From the NCBI RefSeq assembly GCF_032193805.1, contig NZ_JAVBIK010000001.1:2439001-2503000 (forward strand): a stretch of DNA of 64,000 nucleotides, given 5' to 3'. The notes beneath the pieces are model-generated. The model worked only from the letters and a program-made list of their open reading frames with translations. It did no database searches and was not told the DNA's origin. A program made the translations under genes and the position numbers. Shown here one piece after another: positions 45,760 to 56,984 of the stretch. Every line of letters starts with the position of its first letter. Position 1 is the stretch's first letter. The stretch is from Rhodoferax potami. Its GTDB lineage: Bacteria; Pseudomonadota; Gammaproteobacteria; Burkholderiales; Burkholderiaceae_C.

Positions 45760-47171
45760 GCCTGTTCATGACGCTAGCGGATGCCGCGCGCTTGTTGCCT
45801 GGTGCCCACTTGGTGGGCGACAGCACGGCTGGAATTGCCCGGGTCCATACCGATACCCGCACCATTGAGCCGGGCGATCTGTTCGTCGCGCTCAAGGGTG
45901 AGCGTTTTGACGCCAACGCCATGTTGCACGAGGCGCAGGCCAAAGGTGCAGCCGCCGTGTTGTGCCATGCCGGTCTACCCGCGTCGGCCTACCCCGTAGG
46001 GCTTCCGCGACTCGAAGTGTCTGACACCAAGCAGGCATTGGGCGCACTCGCTGCTGCATGGCGCGCGCAGTTTCAGATTCCCCTGATCGCAGTCACCGGC
46101 AGTAACGGGAAAACCACCGTGACCCAGATGGTCGCGAGCATCTTGCATGCCTATGCGCCGGACGGCGCCGCATTGGCTACGGTGGGCAATTTCAATAACG
46201 ACATCGGAGTTCCACTGACCCTGATGCGCTTGCGCTCAACCCACCGCATTGCCGTGGTCGAGTTGGGCATGAACCATCCCGGCGAGATCGCAGGCCTTGC
46301 GGCCATGGCTCGCCCGACGGTGGCGCTGGTCAACAACGCGCAGCGGGAGCACCTGGAGTTCATGCACACCATCGACGCCGTTGCGCGCGAGAACGGCAGT
46401 GTGCTGTCCGCCTTGCCGGCCGACGGCGTTGCCGTGTTTCCTGCAGATGACGACTTTGCTCCCCTCTGGCGTGAGCTGGCCGCAGGCCGCTCCGTTACCG
46501 GTTTTTCTGCTGCGTCCACCGGCGCTGAGGTGGTGCTGCAACATGCCAATTGGCAGGACGGCTCTTGGCAGGTACAGGCCCACAGCCCGCAGGGCATGCT
46601 GCAGTTCCGCTTGGCGATAGCCGGCCGTCATAACGTCAAAAACGCGCTGGCTGCGGCAGCCTGTGCGCTGTCCGCCGGCGTACCGGTCGCGTCGGTTCAA
46701 CAGGGCTTGGAGGCTTTTTTGCCCGTCAAAGGTCGCTGCCGCGCACTGCAGGTCCGGCATGGTGTCAGCGACTTCACTTTGGTAGACGACACCTACAACG
46801 CCAACCCCGATTCCATGCGGGCCGCCATTGATGTGTTGGCCGATTTGCCCGGCCCCCGTTTGCTGGTGATCGGCGATATGGGCGAGGTCGGTGAACAAGG
46901 CCCGGTTTTTCATGCCGAGGCAGGCCGCTATGCGCGGGCTGCAGGCATAGAGCACGTACTGGCTTTGGGCGAGGCGAGTGCCTTTGCGGTGCAAGAGCTG
47001 CCCACTGCGCGTCATTTCGCGACCGTGGAAGGATTACTCCAGGCTGCGAATGCTTTGGTGCCGGACGTGGCCAGCGTATTGGTCAAAGGCTCGCGCTTTA
47101 TGCGCATGGAGCGTGTGGTGGAGGCTTTGTCGGCCCCATCTGCGCCGGAGGTGGTATCCGATGCCGCTTGA
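45756..47171 (+). CDS. murF: UDP-MurNAc-pentapeptide synthetase MurF
   Basis: Ligates D-Ala-D-Ala to the tripeptide precursor. The 471-residue protein has an N-terminal UDP-binding domain (TDTRTIEPGDLFVALKGERFD), the ATP loop VTGSNGKTT, and VDDTYNANPDSM in the C-terminal domain. I start it at the ATG at 45756, which forms ATGA with the murE stop; the longer frame lies inside murE. Confidence 0.95.
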   Translation: MSLFMTLADAARLLPGAHLVGDSTAGIARVHTDTRTIEPGDLFVALKGERFDANAMLHEAQAKGAAAVLCHAGLPASAYPVGLPRLEVSDTKQALGALAAAWRAQFQIPLIAVTGSNGKTTVTQMVASILHAYAPDGAALATVGNFNNDIGVPLTLMRLRSTHRIAVVELGMNHPGEIAGLAAMARPTVALVNNAQREHLEFMHTIDAVARENGSVLSALPADGVAVFPADDDFAPLWRELAAGRSVTGFSAASTGAEVVLQHANWQDGSWQVQAHSPQGMLQFRLAIAGRHNVKNALAAAACALSAGVPVASVQQGLEAFLPVKGRCRALQVRHGVSDFTLVDDTYNANPDSMRAAIDVLADLPGPRLLVIGDMGEVGEQGPVFHAEAGRYARAAGIEHVLALGEASAFAVQELPTARHFATVEGLLQAANALVPDVASVLVKGSRFMRMERVVEALSAPSAPEVVSDAA

Positions 47172-47189
47172 TTTGTTTGGAGAATTTAC

Positions 47190-48368
47190 ATGTTGCTGAG
47201 CCTGGCCCAATGGCTGCAAGGTTTGTCCCCGGAGCTCGGGTTTTTCCGGGTGTTTCAGTACCTGACGTTCCGGGCCGTCATGGCTGCCCTCACCGCATTG
47301 CTCATCGGCCTGGTGGCCGGGCCTGTAGTGATCCGCCGTCTGCGCGCTTTGAAAATCGGCCAGCCAATTCGTGGCTATGGCATGGAAACCCACCTCGCCA
47401 AAAGCGGAACGCCCACCATGGGCGGGGTGTTGATCTTGCTGTGCATCGCGATTGCGACCTTGCTGTGGGCGGATCTCTCCAACCGTTTTGTCTGGATTGT
47501 GCTGGTCGTCACGCTGGGTTTCGGTGCGATTGGCTGGGTCGATGACTGGCGCAAAGTGGTGCACAAGGATCCGGAAGGCATGCGCTCGCGGGAAAAGTAT
47601 TTCTGGCAGAGCCTGATCGGCTTGTTGGCCGCGCTCTACCTGGTCTTCAGCATCTCTGAAAGCTCCAACCTCCGGGTCTTGGAGCTGTTTTTCAATTGGG
47701 TGGCCTCGGGCTTCGATGTCAACCTTCCGCCGAAAGCGGGCTTGTTTTTGCCCTTCTTCAAAGAGGTGAGCTACCCCTTGGGCGTGCTCGGCTTTGTGGT
47801 CATGACCTATCTGGTCATCGTCGGCTCCAGCAATGCGGTCAATCTGACGGATGGCCTCGACGGCCTAGCCATCATGCCTGTAGTCATGGTGGGTTCGGCT
47901 TTGGGCGTCTTTGCCTATGTGACCGGGAGCTCGGTGTTTTCCAAGTACCTGCTTTTTCCGTACATCCCCGGTTCGGGCGAGCTCTTGATTTTCTGTTCGG
48001 CATTGGCCGGCGCCGGGCTGGCGTTTTTGTGGTTCAACACCCACCCCGCGCAAGTCTTCATGGGCGATGTCGGGGCGCTGGCCCTGGGCGGTGCCTTGGG
48101 CACGATTGCCGTGATTGTTCGCCAGGAAATTGTGCTGGCCATCATGGGCGGCATCTTTGTGGCCGAAGCGGTGTCGGTGATGCTGCAAGTCACCTACTTC
48201 AAATACACCAAGCGCCGTTTCGGCGAGGGCCGTCGCCTGCTCAAGATGGCGCCACTCCACCACCACTTTGAAAAGTCCGGCTGGAAAGAGACCCAGGTCG
48301 TGGTCCGTTTCTGGATCATCACCATGTTGCTCTGCCTGGTCGGCCTCTCCACCCTGAAACTGCGATGA
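47190..48368 (+). CDS. mraY: Phospho-MurNAc-pentapeptide translocase MraY
   Basis: Makes lipid I from the soluble precursor and undecaprenyl phosphate. The 392-residue protein has about ten membrane helices and the conserved loops [29 protein letters not shown] and [15 protein letters not shown] that bind Mg and substrate. It begins 18 bases after murF with a GGAGAATTTAC leader, and its stop overlaps murD by 4 bases. Confidence 0.96.
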   Translation: MLLSLAQWLQGLSPELGFFRVFQYLTFRAVMAALTALLIGLVAGPVVIRRLRALKIGQPIRGYGMETHLAKSGTPTMGGVLILLCIAIATLLWADLSNRFVWIVLVVTLGFGAIGWVDDWRKVVHKDPEGMRSREKYFWQSLIGLLAALYLVFSISESSNLRVLELFFNWVASGFDVNLPPKAGLFLPFFKEVSYPLGVLGFVVMTYLVIVGSSNAVNLTDGLDGLAIMPVVMVGSALGVFAYVTGSSVFSKYLLFPYIPGSGELLIFCSALAGAGLAFLWFNTHPAQVFMGDVGALALGGALGTIAVIVRQEIVLAIMGGIFVAEAVSVMLQVTYFKYTKRRFGEGRRLLKMAPLHHHFEKSGWKETQVVVRFWIITMLLCLVGLSTLKLR

Positions 48369-50239
48369 ACACCCCCGAGCAGCCACATCCTGCAGACAGC
48401 CCCCTCACGCCGGTCGACACGACAGGCGGGCTCGCGCACGACCCGGCCCTGAGCGCCGCGGCCGTAGATTTGCCTGCTGACGAACCGCTGGCAGAGGCAA
48501 TGACGCCAGCCGATGTGCCTGTAGTCTCAGCTCCAGCTCCCATCGCTTTGCCCGTGACACTGACTGCGGCCAAAGATGCCGCCGAGTTTGTGGCCCGCAT
48601 TTTTGCGGATACCCAGGCGGACAGTACCGACGCCAAAGAGGCCGAGGTCGCAGCACTCGCTTCCGAGGCGGTTGCGCAAGAGGTGGTGTCCACCGATGCG
48701 CCCGCTGAGCCTGTGGTGTTTGCGCCCCTCGCCGGCCAGCAAGTGCTGATCCTTGGTTTGGGGGCTTCTGGTCTTGCCATGGCGCGCTGGTGTGTGCGCG
48801 CTGGCGCGACCAACGTGACCGTGGCAGACACCCGTGACGCCCCGCCCCAGCTGGCAGTGTTGCAACACGAACTGCCCCAGGTCCGTTTTGTTGCGGGGCC
48901 TTTTGATGCCAGCCTGGTCGAAGGACAAGGCTTGCATGCGGTATACCGTTCGCCGGGTCTGAGTCCTGCAGACATTGCTCCTGTTTTAGGAGCTGCTCGC
49001 GCAAGCTCTATCGCGGTTGGTGGCGAATTAAGCTTGTATTCGCAGGGTCTGGAGACTTTGCGGGCCCAGCGCGCTTACGCCCCCGCTGTTTTGGCGATTA
49101 CCGGCACCAATGGCAAAACGACGGTCACCTCACTGACCGGTCAACTGATCGCCCATGCGGGCAAAACAGTGGCGGTTGCCGGCAACATCGGCCCGACCTT
49201 GTTGGACACCTTGACCCAACACCTCGTGGCGGACACGCTGCCCGAAGTCTGGGTGCTGGAACTCTCCAGCTTCCAGTTGGATGCCGCAGGCAGTTTTGAG
49301 CCGACTGCTGCGGTCGTGCTCAACATCAGCCAGGATCACCTCGACTGGCACGGCAGCATGCAAGCCTATGCGGGTGCCAAGGCCCGTATCTTTGGCCAGC
49401 ACGGCATGTTGGTGCTGAACCGCGAAGACGCGGTCGTCATGGCCATGCGCCCTGAGCCGGTGCGAGTCCGCCTGCAGCGTCCGCAAGAGCGGGCGTACAT
49501 CACCTTCGGCACCACCATGCCGCAACGCCCCGGTGACTTCGGCATCGAAGAAGTCAACGGTATGGTCTGGCTGGTGCGCGCCCTCGAGGCCGACGAGACC
49601 CGCAAACGCCGCAAGGATGAAGAACAAGAGATCCATATCCAACGCTTGATGCCAGCAGACGCCTTGCGCATCCGCGGCCGCCACAACGCGAGCAATGCGC
49701 TGGCCGCCTTGGCTTTGTGCGCTTCCGCCGGCTGCTCATTGGCCGCGGTGCTGTACGGCCTGAGGGAGTACCGCGGTGAGCCTCACCGTGTCGAGCCGAT
49801 TGGCGTGCTCAACGACGTGGAGTTTTTTGACGACAGCAAAGGCACCAACGTGGGTGCCACCGTGGCCGCACTGCAGGGCCTCGGTGCAGACCGCCGCATC
49901 GTGGTGATTCTGGGTGGCGAAGGCAAGGGACAAGACTTTGCCCCGCTCGCAGGTCCGGTCGAGCGCTATGCGCGCGCGGCGGTGCTGATCGGGCGAGATG
50001 CCCCCTTGATCCGCGCGGCCCTCGAGCACACCGGTGTGCCGGTGTTGGATGCGGAGTCCATGGCCGCAGCCGTAACACTCGCCAATGCCAAGGCCCATGC
50101 AGGCGATGCGGTGCTGATGTCGCCTGCCTGCGCGAGCTTCGATATGTTCAAGAACTACGAGCACCGTGCCCAGGTGTTTTGCGAGGCTGTGAAAGAGCTG
50201 GCCTTGGCCAATGGCACTGAATTGGAGCAGCTCCTATGA
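48365..50239 (+). CDS. murD: UDP-MurNAc-L-Ala:D-Glu ligase MurD with long N-terminal extension
   Basis: Adds D-glutamate to UDP-MurNAc-L-Ala. The catalytic body starts near residue 122 ([19 protein letters not shown]), with the ATP loop ITGTNGKTT near residue 240, LDWHGSM, and [13 protein letters not shown]. The preceding about 120 residues are rich in Ala, Pro, Asp and Glu and are not part of the normal enzyme (about 450-500 residues). The start is fixed by the ATGA overlap with mraY; no other ribosome site is obvious. There is also a charged insert ([14 protein letters not shown]) near residue 410. A repeat copy encodes residues about 206-217. Confidence 0.93.
   Translation: MNTPEQPHPADSPLTPVDTTGGLAHDPALSAAAVDLPADEPLAEAMTPADVPVVSAPAPIALPVTLTAAKDAAEFVARIFADTQADSTDAKEAEVAALASEAVAQEVVSTDAPAEPVVFAPLAGQQVLILGLGASGLAMARWCVRAGATNVTVADTRDAPPQLAVLQHELPQVRFVAGPFDASLVEGQGLHAVYRSPGLSPADIAPVLGAARASSIAVGGELSLYSQGLETLRAQRAYAPAVLAITGTNGKTTVTSLTGQLIAHAGKTVAVAGNIGPTLLDTLTQHLVADTLPEVWVLELSSFQLDAAGSFEPTAAVVLNISQDHLDWHGSMQAYAGAKARIFGQHGMLVLNREDAVVMAMRPEPVRVRLQRPQERAYITFGTTMPQRPGDFGIEEVNGMVWLVRALEADETRKRRKDEEQEIHIQRLMPADALRIRGRHNASNALAALALCASAGCSLAAVLYGLREYRGEPHRVEPIGVLNDVEFFDDSKGTNVGATVAALQGLGADRRIVVILGGEGKGQDFAPLAGPVERYARAAVLIGRDAPLIRAALEHTGVPVLDAESMAAAVTLANAKAHAGDAVLMSPACASFDMFKNYEHRAQVFCEAVKELALANGTELEQLL
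48977..49019 (+). repeat. Dispersed repeat copy 7 (inside murD)
   Basis: GCTCCTGTTTTAG-GAGCTGCTCGCGC, spacer AAGCTCTAT, then CGCGGTTG. Read in frame as [15 protein letters not shown], the same frame as the rlmI copy. Confidence 0.7.
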
Positions 50240-51486
50240 AGCTGATGCCCCGCGCGCTCGCAGCCTGGTTTGCACCCAAGGAGGCCGAGGCCGCCGGTGC
50301 ACTGCCAGTGCGCCTGGGCGGGCGTGGGTCTTTCGCTGCCAGTACCACGCCAGCGCAAGTCAAGGGCTTTGACCAACCCCTGGTCTGGGTCACGGTGGCG
50401 CTGCTGCTGTGGGGCTTGGTGATGGTGTATTCCGCATCCATCGCCATGCCGGACAACCCCAAATTCACCTTCTACAGCCACACCCACTTTGCAGTGCGCC
50501 ACGCCATGTCGTTGATGGTGGCTTTCGTCGCGGCGCTAATTGCTTTTCAGATCCCGCTGCAAACCTGGGAGCGCTTAGCCCCTTGGTTGTTTGTGGTGTC
50601 TTTGATCCTGCTGATTCTGGTGCTCGGTGTGGGCCGTGGCGTGAATGGCGCAAAGCGCTGGATCTCGCTAGGTGTGATGAATTTTCAGCCCTCCGAGCTT
50701 GCCAAATTCGCGGTGCTTTTGTACGCCTCGGACTACATGGTCCGCAAAATGGAAGTCAAAGAGCACTTCTTCCGCGCAGTCGCACCGATGGCGGTGGCGG
50801 TGGCGGTGATTGGCTTGCTGCTCCTGGCCGAGCCGGACATGGGTGCCTTCATGGTGATTGCCGTGATTGCGATGGGCATTCTGTTCTTGGGCGGTGTCAA
50901 TGCCCGCATGTTCTTTCTGATTGCCGCGGTGATGGTGTTGTTGTTTGCACTCATGATCGCCACTTCCGAATGGCGGCGCGAACGCATTTTTGCGTATCTC
51001 GACCCGTGGAATGAAAAGCATGCCTTGGGCAAGGGCTACCAGCTCTCGCACTCTTTGATCGCGATCGGTCGTGGCGAGATTTTTGGTGTCGGCTTGGGCG
51101 GCAGTGTGGAAAAGCTGCACTGGCTGCCAGAGGCCCACACCGACTTTTTGTTGGCGGTGATCGGCGAAGAGTTCGGTCTGGTCGGCGTGGTGGTGGTGAT
51201 TGGCCTGTTCTTGTGGCTGACCCGACGCATCATGCACATCGGCCGCCAGGCGATTGCCTTGGACCGCGTGTTCTCAGGACTGGTGGCACAAGGCGTGGGT
51301 GTGTGGATGGGCTTTCAGGCTTTCATCAACATGGGTGTGAACCTAGGCGCCTTGCCCACCAAAGGCCTGACCCTGCCACTGATGAGCTACGGCGGCTCCG
51401 CCATTCTGATCAACCTCGTGGCCATTGCGGTGGTCCTGCGTGTGGACTACGAGAACCGCCAGCTGATGCATGGGGGGCGGGTATGA
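50236..51486 (+). CDS. ftsW: Septal glycosyltransferase FtsW
   Basis: A SEDS-family polymerase that builds septal glycan with FtsI. The 416 residues have about ten membrane helices after a cytoplasmic head of about 50. Typical parts are [34 protein letters not shown], the catalytic-loop region [13 protein letters not shown] and the terminal [22 protein letters not shown]. Overlaps murD and murG by 4 bases each. Confidence 0.96.
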   Translation: MKLMPRALAAWFAPKEAEAAGALPVRLGGRGSFAASTTPAQVKGFDQPLVWVTVALLLWGLVMVYSASIAMPDNPKFTFYSHTHFAVRHAMSLMVAFVAALIAFQIPLQTWERLAPWLFVVSLILLILVLGVGRGVNGAKRWISLGVMNFQPSELAKFAVLLYASDYMVRKMEVKEHFFRAVAPMAVAVAVIGLLLLAEPDMGAFMVIAVIAMGILFLGGVNARMFFLIAAVMVLLFALMIATSEWRRERIFAYLDPWNEKHALGKGYQLSHSLIAIGRGEIFGVGLGGSVEKLHWLPEAHTDFLLAVIGEEFGLVGVVVVIGLFLWLTRRIMHIGRQAIALDRVFSGLVAQGVGVWMGFQAFINMGVNLGALPTKGLTLPLMSYGGSAILINLVAIAVVLRVDYENRQLMHGGRV

Positions 51487-52547
51487 AGCAAAAAGTCGCT
51501 CTCATCATGGCCGGCGGCACGGGCGGGCACATCTTCCCGGGCTTGGCAGTGGCGCAAGCGCTGATCGACAAAGGTTGGCGCGTCCACTGGCTGGGGGCCC
51601 CCGGCAGCATGGAAAGCCGTATTGTGCCCAGCCGCGGCATCCCACTGGAGTTGGTGAACTTCGGCGGTGTGCGTGGCAAGGGCTTGAAGGCCCTCGCCTT
51701 TTTGCCCTTCAAATTGTTGCGCGCTTTCTGGGAAAGCCTGCAAGTGGTACGGCGCGTGCGCCCTGATGTGGTGGTGGGCCTCGGCGGCTACATCACCTTC
51801 CCGGGCGGCATGATGGGTGTGCTGTGTGGCAAGCCATTGGTGCTGCACGAGCAGAACTCGGTGGCCGGCTTGGCAAACAAGGTGCTCGCCGGGGTGGCGG
51901 ATCGGGTGTTCTCGGCGTTCCCGGGCGTGATGCCAAAGGCCGAGTGGATCGGCAACCCCTTGCGTGCCGAGTTCTTGAATCTGCCCACTCCTGAGCAGCG
52001 CTTTGCCGGCCGCAGTGGCCCCCTCAAGGTGCTAGTGGTGGGCGGCAGTCTGGGCGCTCGCGCCCTGAACACGGTCGTGCCGCAAGCACTTGCCTTGATT
52101 CCCGAGGGCCAGCGCCCCATCGTGACCCATCAGGCGGGTGAGAAACAAATTGACGAACTGCGCGCCAACTACGCCGCCGCAGGGGTGCAAGCCCATTTGA
52201 CCCCGTTTATCGACAACACCGCCTTGGCATTTGCCGATGCGGACCTGGTGATCTGCCGCGCCGGCGCCAGCACCGTGACCGAACTGGCCGCAGTGGGTGC
52301 GCCAGCGGCTTTCGTGCCTTTCCCGTCCGCAGTGGACGATCACCAGACGTTCAACGCCCGATTCCTGGTCGAGCAAGGGGGCGGCTGGTTGATGCCGCAA
52401 GCCACGCTGACGCCCGAATCCTTGGCAGTAATGCTACAAAAAACAGAGCGGCCTGCGCTGATGCAGCAGGCGCTGGGAGCTAAAAAGATGCAAAAACTAC
52501 ATGCCACCGATGCGGTGGTCGCCGCCTGCGAGGAGCTGGCCACATGA
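51483..52547 (+). CDS. murG: Lipid II synthase MurG
   Basis: Transfers GlcNAc onto lipid I. The 354-residue GT28 enzyme has the N-terminal glycine loop [17 protein letters not shown], the second G loop [10 protein letters not shown], and the donor-binding [16 protein letters not shown] start it at the ATG at 51483 (ATGA with ftsW). Near the C terminus a repeat copy encodes [17 protein letters not shown], where other MurG proteins have a variable helix. Confidence 0.95.
   Translation: MKQKVALIMAGGTGGHIFPGLAVAQALIDKGWRVHWLGAPGSMESRIVPSRGIPLELVNFGGVRGKGLKALAFLPFKLLRAFWESLQVVRRVRPDVVVGLGGYITFPGGMMGVLCGKPLVLHEQNSVAGLANKVLAGVADRVFSAFPGVMPKAEWIGNPLRAEFLNLPTPEQRFAGRSGPLKVLVVGGSLGARALNTVVPQALALIPEGQRPIVTHQAGEKQIDELRANYAAAGVQAHLTPFIDNTALAFADADLVICRAGASTVTELAAVGAPAAFVPFPSAVDDHQTFNARFLVEQGGGWLMPQATLTPESLAVMLQKTERPALMQQALGAKKMQKLHATDAVVAACEELAT
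52433..52475 (+). repeat. Dispersed repeat copy 8 (inside murG)
   Basis: GCTACAAAAAACA-GAGCGGCCTGCGC, spacer TGATGCAGC, then AGGCGCTG-GGAG. Same frame as the murC and MBL copies. Confidence 0.65.
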
Positions 52548-53995
52548 AGCACGCCGTTAAACACATCCACTTTGTGGGTATTGGTGGTTCCGGCATGTCC
52601 GGCATTGCTGAAGTGCTCAGCAATCTCGGCTACGAGATTTCCGGCTCCGACCTCGCTGACAACGCTACTACCCGTCGCTTGGCCGCCCTGGGTATCAAGA
52701 CGTATGTGGGCCATGCGGCCGGTCACGTGACTGGTGCCGATGCCGTGGTCACCTCCACGGCGGTGCAGTCCGACAACCCCGAAGTCATTCGCGCCCGCGA
52801 GATGAAGATCCCCATCGTGCCCCGCGCGTTGATGCTGGCCGAGCTGATGCGCCTCAAGCAAGGCATTGCGATTGCTGGTACCCACGGCAAAACCACCACC
52901 ACCAGCCTGGTCGCCAGCGTGTTGGCGGAAGCAGGTCTGGACCCAACCTTTGTGATCGGCGGCCGCCTCAACAGTGCCGGCGCCAATGCGCGCTTGGGCA
53001 GTGGCGACCACATCGTGGTCGAGGCCGATGAGTCGGACGCGTCTTTCCTGAACCTGCTGCCCGTGATGGCAGTGGTGACCAACATCGACGCCGACCACAT
53101 GGAGACCTACGGGCACGATTTCGGCAAGCTCAAGAAAGCCTTTGTCGACTTCCTGCACCGCATGCCTTTTTATGGCACCGCCATTCTCTGCACCGATGAC
53201 GCCGCGGTGCGCGACATCTGCGAGCAGGTTACCTGCCCGATCACCAGCTACGGCTTCAACGAAGACGCTGAAGTCCGCGCCGTGAATGTGCGCGCCATGA
53301 GCGGCCAGATGCACTTCACCGTGCAACGCCGCAACGGCGTGGTGCTGCCCGACATGGAAGTGGTGTTGAACCTGCCCGGTCTGCACAACGTGCTCAACGC
53401 CTTGTCGGCGATTGCAGTGGCCGTGGAATTGAACATTCCGGATGCAGCAGTCATCAAGGCACTGGCCGAGTTCAAGGGCGTGGGCCGCCGCTTCCAGCGC
53501 TATGGTGACCTCACTTTGCCCGCCAAAGAGGGCGAATCCGGTGGAGTCGTCACGGTCATTGACGACTACGGCCATCACCCCGTCGAAATGGCGGCCACCC
53601 TGGCTGCTGCGCGGGGGGCATTCCCCGGCCGTCGTCTGGTGTTGGCTTTTCAGCCGCACCGTTACACCCGGACGCGGGATTGCTTTGAAGACTTTGTGAA
53701 GGTCATTGGCGCCGGTGCCGATGCGGTGCTGCTGGCCGAGGTGTATGCCGCAGGTGAGGCGCCGATTGTGGCCGCCGATGGCCGCTCTCTCGCCCGCGCA
53801 CTGCGGGTGGGAGGCAAGGTGGAGCCCCTGTTTGTGGACGACATCGCTGCTATGCCTCTGGCCGCCATCGACAACGCGCGCGATGGCGATGTGTTGATCT
53901 GCATGGGCGCCGGATCGATTGGCGCCGTGCCCGGAAGAATTGTTGATTTGCTACAAAATAAGGAGCTGCTCGCGCAGCAGGGACGGGCGCTATGA
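52544..53995 (+). CDS. murC: UDP-MurNAc:L-Ala ligase MurC
   Basis: First amino-acid ligase of the peptidoglycan precursor path. The 483-residue protein shows [17 protein letters not shown] at its start, the ATP loop [21 protein letters not shown] and the C-terminal [12 protein letters not shown] and FQPHRYTR. The last 15 codons ([15 protein letters not shown]) come from a dispersed repeat. The stop overlaps ddlB by 4 bases. Confidence 0.96.
   Translation: MKHAVKHIHFVGIGGSGMSGIAEVLSNLGYEISGSDLADNATTRRLAALGIKTYVGHAAGHVTGADAVVTSTAVQSDNPEVIRAREMKIPIVPRALMLAELMRLKQGIAIAGTHGKTTTTSLVASVLAEAGLDPTFVIGGRLNSAGANARLGSGDHIVVEADESDASFLNLLPVMAVVTNIDADHMETYGHDFGKLKKAFVDFLHRMPFYGTAILCTDDAAVRDICEQVTCPITSYGFNEDAEVRAVNVRAMSGQMHFTVQRRNGVVLPDMEVVLNLPGLHNVLNALSAIAVAVELNIPDAAVIKALAEFKGVGRRFQRYGDLTLPAKEGESGGVVTVIDDYGHHPVEMAATLAAARGAFPGRRLVLAFQPHRYTRTRDCFEDFVKVIGAGADAVLLAEVYAAGEAPIVAADGRSLARALRVGGKVEPLFVDDIAAMPLAAIDNARDGDVLICMGAGSIGAVPGRIVDLLQNKELLAQQGRAL
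53950..53992 (+). repeat. Dispersed repeat copy 9 (murC end, ddlB start)
   Basis: GCTACAAAATAAG-GAGCTGCTCGCGC, spacer AGCAGGGAC, then GGGCGCTA. Its last base is the A of the ddlB start codon in the ATGA junction, so the repeat supplies the murC C terminus and reaches the ddlB start. Confidence 0.8.
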
Positions 53996-54945
53996 GCCAA
54001 AATAATCTAAATCTCGGCAAGGTGGCCGTGCTGATGGGCGGCGCCTCGGCGGAGCGCGAGGTGTCGCTGATGTCGGGCACCGGCGTGCTCAAGGCGCTGC
54101 GTTCGCAAGGCGTGGACGCACACGCTTTCGACCCCTCGGAACGTGCGCTGGATGAACTCAAGCGCGAGGGTTTTGATCGCTGCTTTATCTCGCTGCACGG
54201 TCGCTTCGGTGAAGACGGCACGGTGCAGGGCGCACTCGAATTGCTGGGCATCCCTTACACCGGCTCCGGCGTAATGGCCTCCAGCATCTCCATGGACAAG
54301 GTCATGACCAAGCGCATCTGGCGCTTCGAGGACTTGTCGACACCCGCATGGCAACAGGTCAAGAGCGCCGCGGAAACCCATGCTGCGTTTGCAGCGCTCG
54401 GTGCGCCCATGATCGTCAAGCCCGCACGCGAGGGCTCGTCTATCGGCTTCACCAAGGTAATGACGGCGGACCAGTGCGATGCTGCCTACGCGCTCGCGTC
54501 GCAGCACGACAGCCATGTGTTGTGCGAGCAGTTCATTGCCGGCGACGAAGTCACCTGCCCGATCTGGGGCCCGACCTCCGCGCCTGAAGCGCTGCCTGTC
54601 ATCCGCATCGTCGCGCCCGAAGGCAACTACGACTACCAGAACAAGTATTTCACCGACACCACCCAATACTTGGTGCCCGCCGGTTTGCCCGCAGGGGAAG
54701 AGGAAGCCATCCAGACGCTGGTGTGCAAGGCCTACCAAGTGCTGGGCTGCCGTGGCTGGGCCCGGGCGGATGTGATGATTGATGCCAAGACCCGCACGCC
54801 TTACCTGCTGGAAATCAACACCTCGCCGGGCATGACCGGTCACTCTCTGGTGCCCATGTCTGCCCGCGCGGCAGGCATCAGCTACGAAGACTTGTGTGTG
54901 CGCCTGCTGCAAAGCACCGCCACTGATGGGAAGGCCGACGCGTGA
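53992..54945 (+). CDS. ddlB: D-alanine:D-alanine ligase
   Basis: An ATP-grasp ligase of 317 residues. Conserved parts are [17 protein letters not shown] at the start, [38 protein letters not shown] and [17 protein letters not shown] at the metal and ATP site. It overlaps murC and ftsQ by 4 bases each. Confidence 0.96.
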   Translation: MSQNNLNLGKVAVLMGGASAEREVSLMSGTGVLKALRSQGVDAHAFDPSERALDELKREGFDRCFISLHGRFGEDGTVQGALELLGIPYTGSGVMASSISMDKVMTKRIWRFEDLSTPAWQQVKSAAETHAAFAALGAPMIVKPAREGSSIGFTKVMTADQCDAAYALASQHDSHVLCEQFIAGDEVTCPIWGPTSAPEALPVIRIVAPEGNYDYQNKYFTDTTQYLVPAGLPAGEEEAIQTLVCKAYQVLGCRGWARADVMIDAKTRTPYLLEINTSPGMTGHSLVPMSARAAGISYEDLCVRLLQSTATDGKADA

Positions 54946-55715
54946 ACTCCGCCGCCGACACACCGCTGGACGTCAAGCTCATGAACGGGACCGCTGCGCT
55001 CCTGTTCGTGGGCTTTGTCGTCCTTGCGGTCGTTGCCGGTGGCAAATGGTTGGGGCGGCTGCAGGTGTTTGCGATTCAGGGCATCACCGTGGCAGGGGAT
55101 ATGAGTCACAACAGCCCGTTGACGCTGCGCGCCAATGTGGCGCCCGGCTTGAGCGGGACCTTTTTCTCGGTAGATCTGGCCCGTGTGCGCGCTGCCTTCG
55201 AGGCGGTGCCATGGGTACGGCATGCGGTCGTGCGGCGCGAGTTTCCGAACCGCTTGCGCGTCGAACTGCAAGAGCATGTGGCGGTCGCCTACTGGGGCGA
55301 TGAGCCCGAGCTGCGCTTGCTCAATAGCTTTGGCGAAGTTTTCGAGGCCAACGTGGGCGAGGTCGAGCAAGAAGAGCTGCCCAAGCTGAGCGGCCCTGAC
55401 GGCGAAAGCGACGAGGTATTGCAGATGTACCGCACGCTGGCGCCTTCCTTTGCGGGCATGGAGCTGGCGTTGGAGCAACTGGAGTTGTCCGACCGCGGCA
55501 GTTGGCGCGCGCGCCTGGACGGCGGCGCCGTGATCGAACTGGGCCGTGGTGGGCCGGATGTCGTGGTGGAGCGACTCCAACAATTTTTGAAAACGTTGAC
55601 GCAAGTGACTTCACGCTACGGGCGCGGCCCCGGATCGCTGGAGTCGGCAGACCTGCGTCACGTCAACGGATATGCCGTCAGAGTTGCGTGGCGTCACCAC
55701 GCTGGCAGCGGCTGA
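54942..55715 (+). CDS. ftsQ: Cell division protein FtsQ
   Basis: A bitopic division protein of 257 residues linking FtsL/FtsB to the ring. It has a short cytoplasmic head, a membrane helix ([21 protein letters not shown]), a POTRA domain ([17 protein letters not shown], then [24 protein letters not shown]) and the FtsQ C-terminal domain. It overlaps ddlB by 4 bases; the overlap chain ends here, with 39 bases before ftsA. Confidence 0.94.
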   Translation: MNSAADTPLDVKLMNGTAALLFVGFVVLAVVAGGKWLGRLQVFAIQGITVAGDMSHNSPLTLRANVAPGLSGTFFSVDLARVRAAFEAVPWVRHAVVRREFPNRLRVELQEHVAVAYWGDEPELRLLNSFGEVFEANVGEVEQEELPKLSGPDGESDEVLQMYRTLAPSFAGMELALEQLELSDRGSWRARLDGGAVIELGRGGPDVVVERLQQFLKTLTQVTSRYGRGPGSLESADLRHVNGYAVRVAWRHHAGSG

Positions 55716-55754
55716 TAGCGGCAAGAAATAGCGCAAACGGAGCAGGGCAACACA

Positions 55755-56984
55755 ATGGCAAAAGAATATAAAGATCTCGTCGTCGGCCTCGATATCGGCA
55801 CGGCCAAAGTTATGGCGGTGGTGGCCGAGGTCATGCCTGGAGGCGAGCTCAAACTCGCCGGCTTCGGTGTGGCACCCACCAATGGGCTCAAGCGCGGTGT
55901 TGTGGTCAATATCGATGCGACGGTGGCCAGCATTCAGCAAGCGCTCAAAGAAGCCGAGCTGATGGCCGACTGCAAGATCACCCGTGTGTACACCGGCATC
56001 ACCGGCAGCCATATCCGTGGCATTAACAGCAGCGGCATGGTGGCGGTGAAAGACCGAGAAGTCACCCAAGCCGACGTCGCCCGTGTGGTCGAAACCGCCA
56101 AGGCCATCAACATCTCGACCGACCAGCGCTTGCTGCTGGTGGAGCCGCAAGAGTTCATCATCGATGGCCAGGATGTGCGTGAGCCCATCGGCATGAGCGG
56201 CATCCGCTTGGAGGCCAAAGTGCACATCGTGACCGGTGCGCAGAGCGCGGCAGAAAACATCATCAAATGCGTGCGCCGCTGCGGCCTGGAGGTCGAGCAG
56301 CTGATGCTCAACCCGCTGGCCAGCAGCCTGTCGGTGCTCACCGAAGACGAGCGCGAACTCGGTGTCGCACTGGTAGACATTGGTGCTGGTACCACCGATG
56401 TCGCCATCTTCACCAACGGCGCCATACGCCATACCGCCGTGATCCCGATTGCCGGTGACCTGATCACCAGCGACATTGCCATGGCCCTGCGCACACCCAC
56501 CAAAGATGCTGAAGACATTAAGGTCGAGTCGGGCCACGCCAAGCAGTTGTTGGTGGACCCTGAAACCCAGGTCGAGGTGCCGGGTCTGGGCGATCGCGGC
56601 CCGCGCATGTTGAGCCGTCAGGCACTGGCGGGCGTGATCGAGCCGCGGGTCGAGGAAATTTTTACTCTGGTAAATCAGGTGATGCGCGAGTCCGGCTACG
56701 AGGAAGTGCTCTCCAGTGGCATCGTGCTCACCGGCGGCAGTTGCATCATGCCGGGCATGGTGGAGCTGGGTGAAGACATCTTCCTCAAGCCGGTGCGAAG
56801 GGGCATCCCCAAATACAACAGCGCTTTGGCCGACATGGTGGCGCAGCCCCGTGCGGCCACGGTGATGGGCCTGCTCGAAGAGGCCCGCATTGCCCGCCTT
56901 CGGGGTTACAAGGTTGCCCAGAAGTCCGGCACGATGAAGTCAGCCTTCAGTTCTGTGAAGGACTGGTTTGTGGGGAACTTGTAA
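55755..56984 (+). CDS. ftsA: Cell division protein FtsA
   Basis: An actin-like ATPase (409 residues) that tethers FtsZ to the membrane. Phosphate-1 motif DLVVGLDIGTAKVMAVVAE, phosphate-2 LVDIGAGTTDVAIF, adenosine motif VLTGGSCIMPGMVELG and a C-terminal amphipathic helix (SAFSSVKDWFVGNL) are present. It has its own ribosome site (GGAGCAGG). Unlike the usual arrangement, the next gene is not ftsZ but an FlhD-family gene. Confidence 0.96.
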   Translation: MAKEYKDLVVGLDIGTAKVMAVVAEVMPGGELKLAGFGVAPTNGLKRGVVVNIDATVASIQQALKEAELMADCKITRVYTGITGSHIRGINSSGMVAVKDREVTQADVARVVETAKAINISTDQRLLLVEPQEFIIDGQDVREPIGMSGIRLEAKVHIVTGAQSAAENIIKCVRRCGLEVEQLMLNPLASSLSVLTEDERELGVALVDIGAGTTDVAIFTNGAIRHTAVIPIAGDLITSDIAMALRTPTKDAEDIKVESGHAKQLLVDPETQVEVPGLGDRGPRMLSRQALAGVIEPRVEEIFTLVNQVMRESGYEEVLSSGIVLTGGSCIMPGMVELGEDIFLKPVRRGIPKYNSALADMVAQPRAATVMGLLEEARIARLRGYKVAQKSGTMKSAFSSVKDWFVGNL

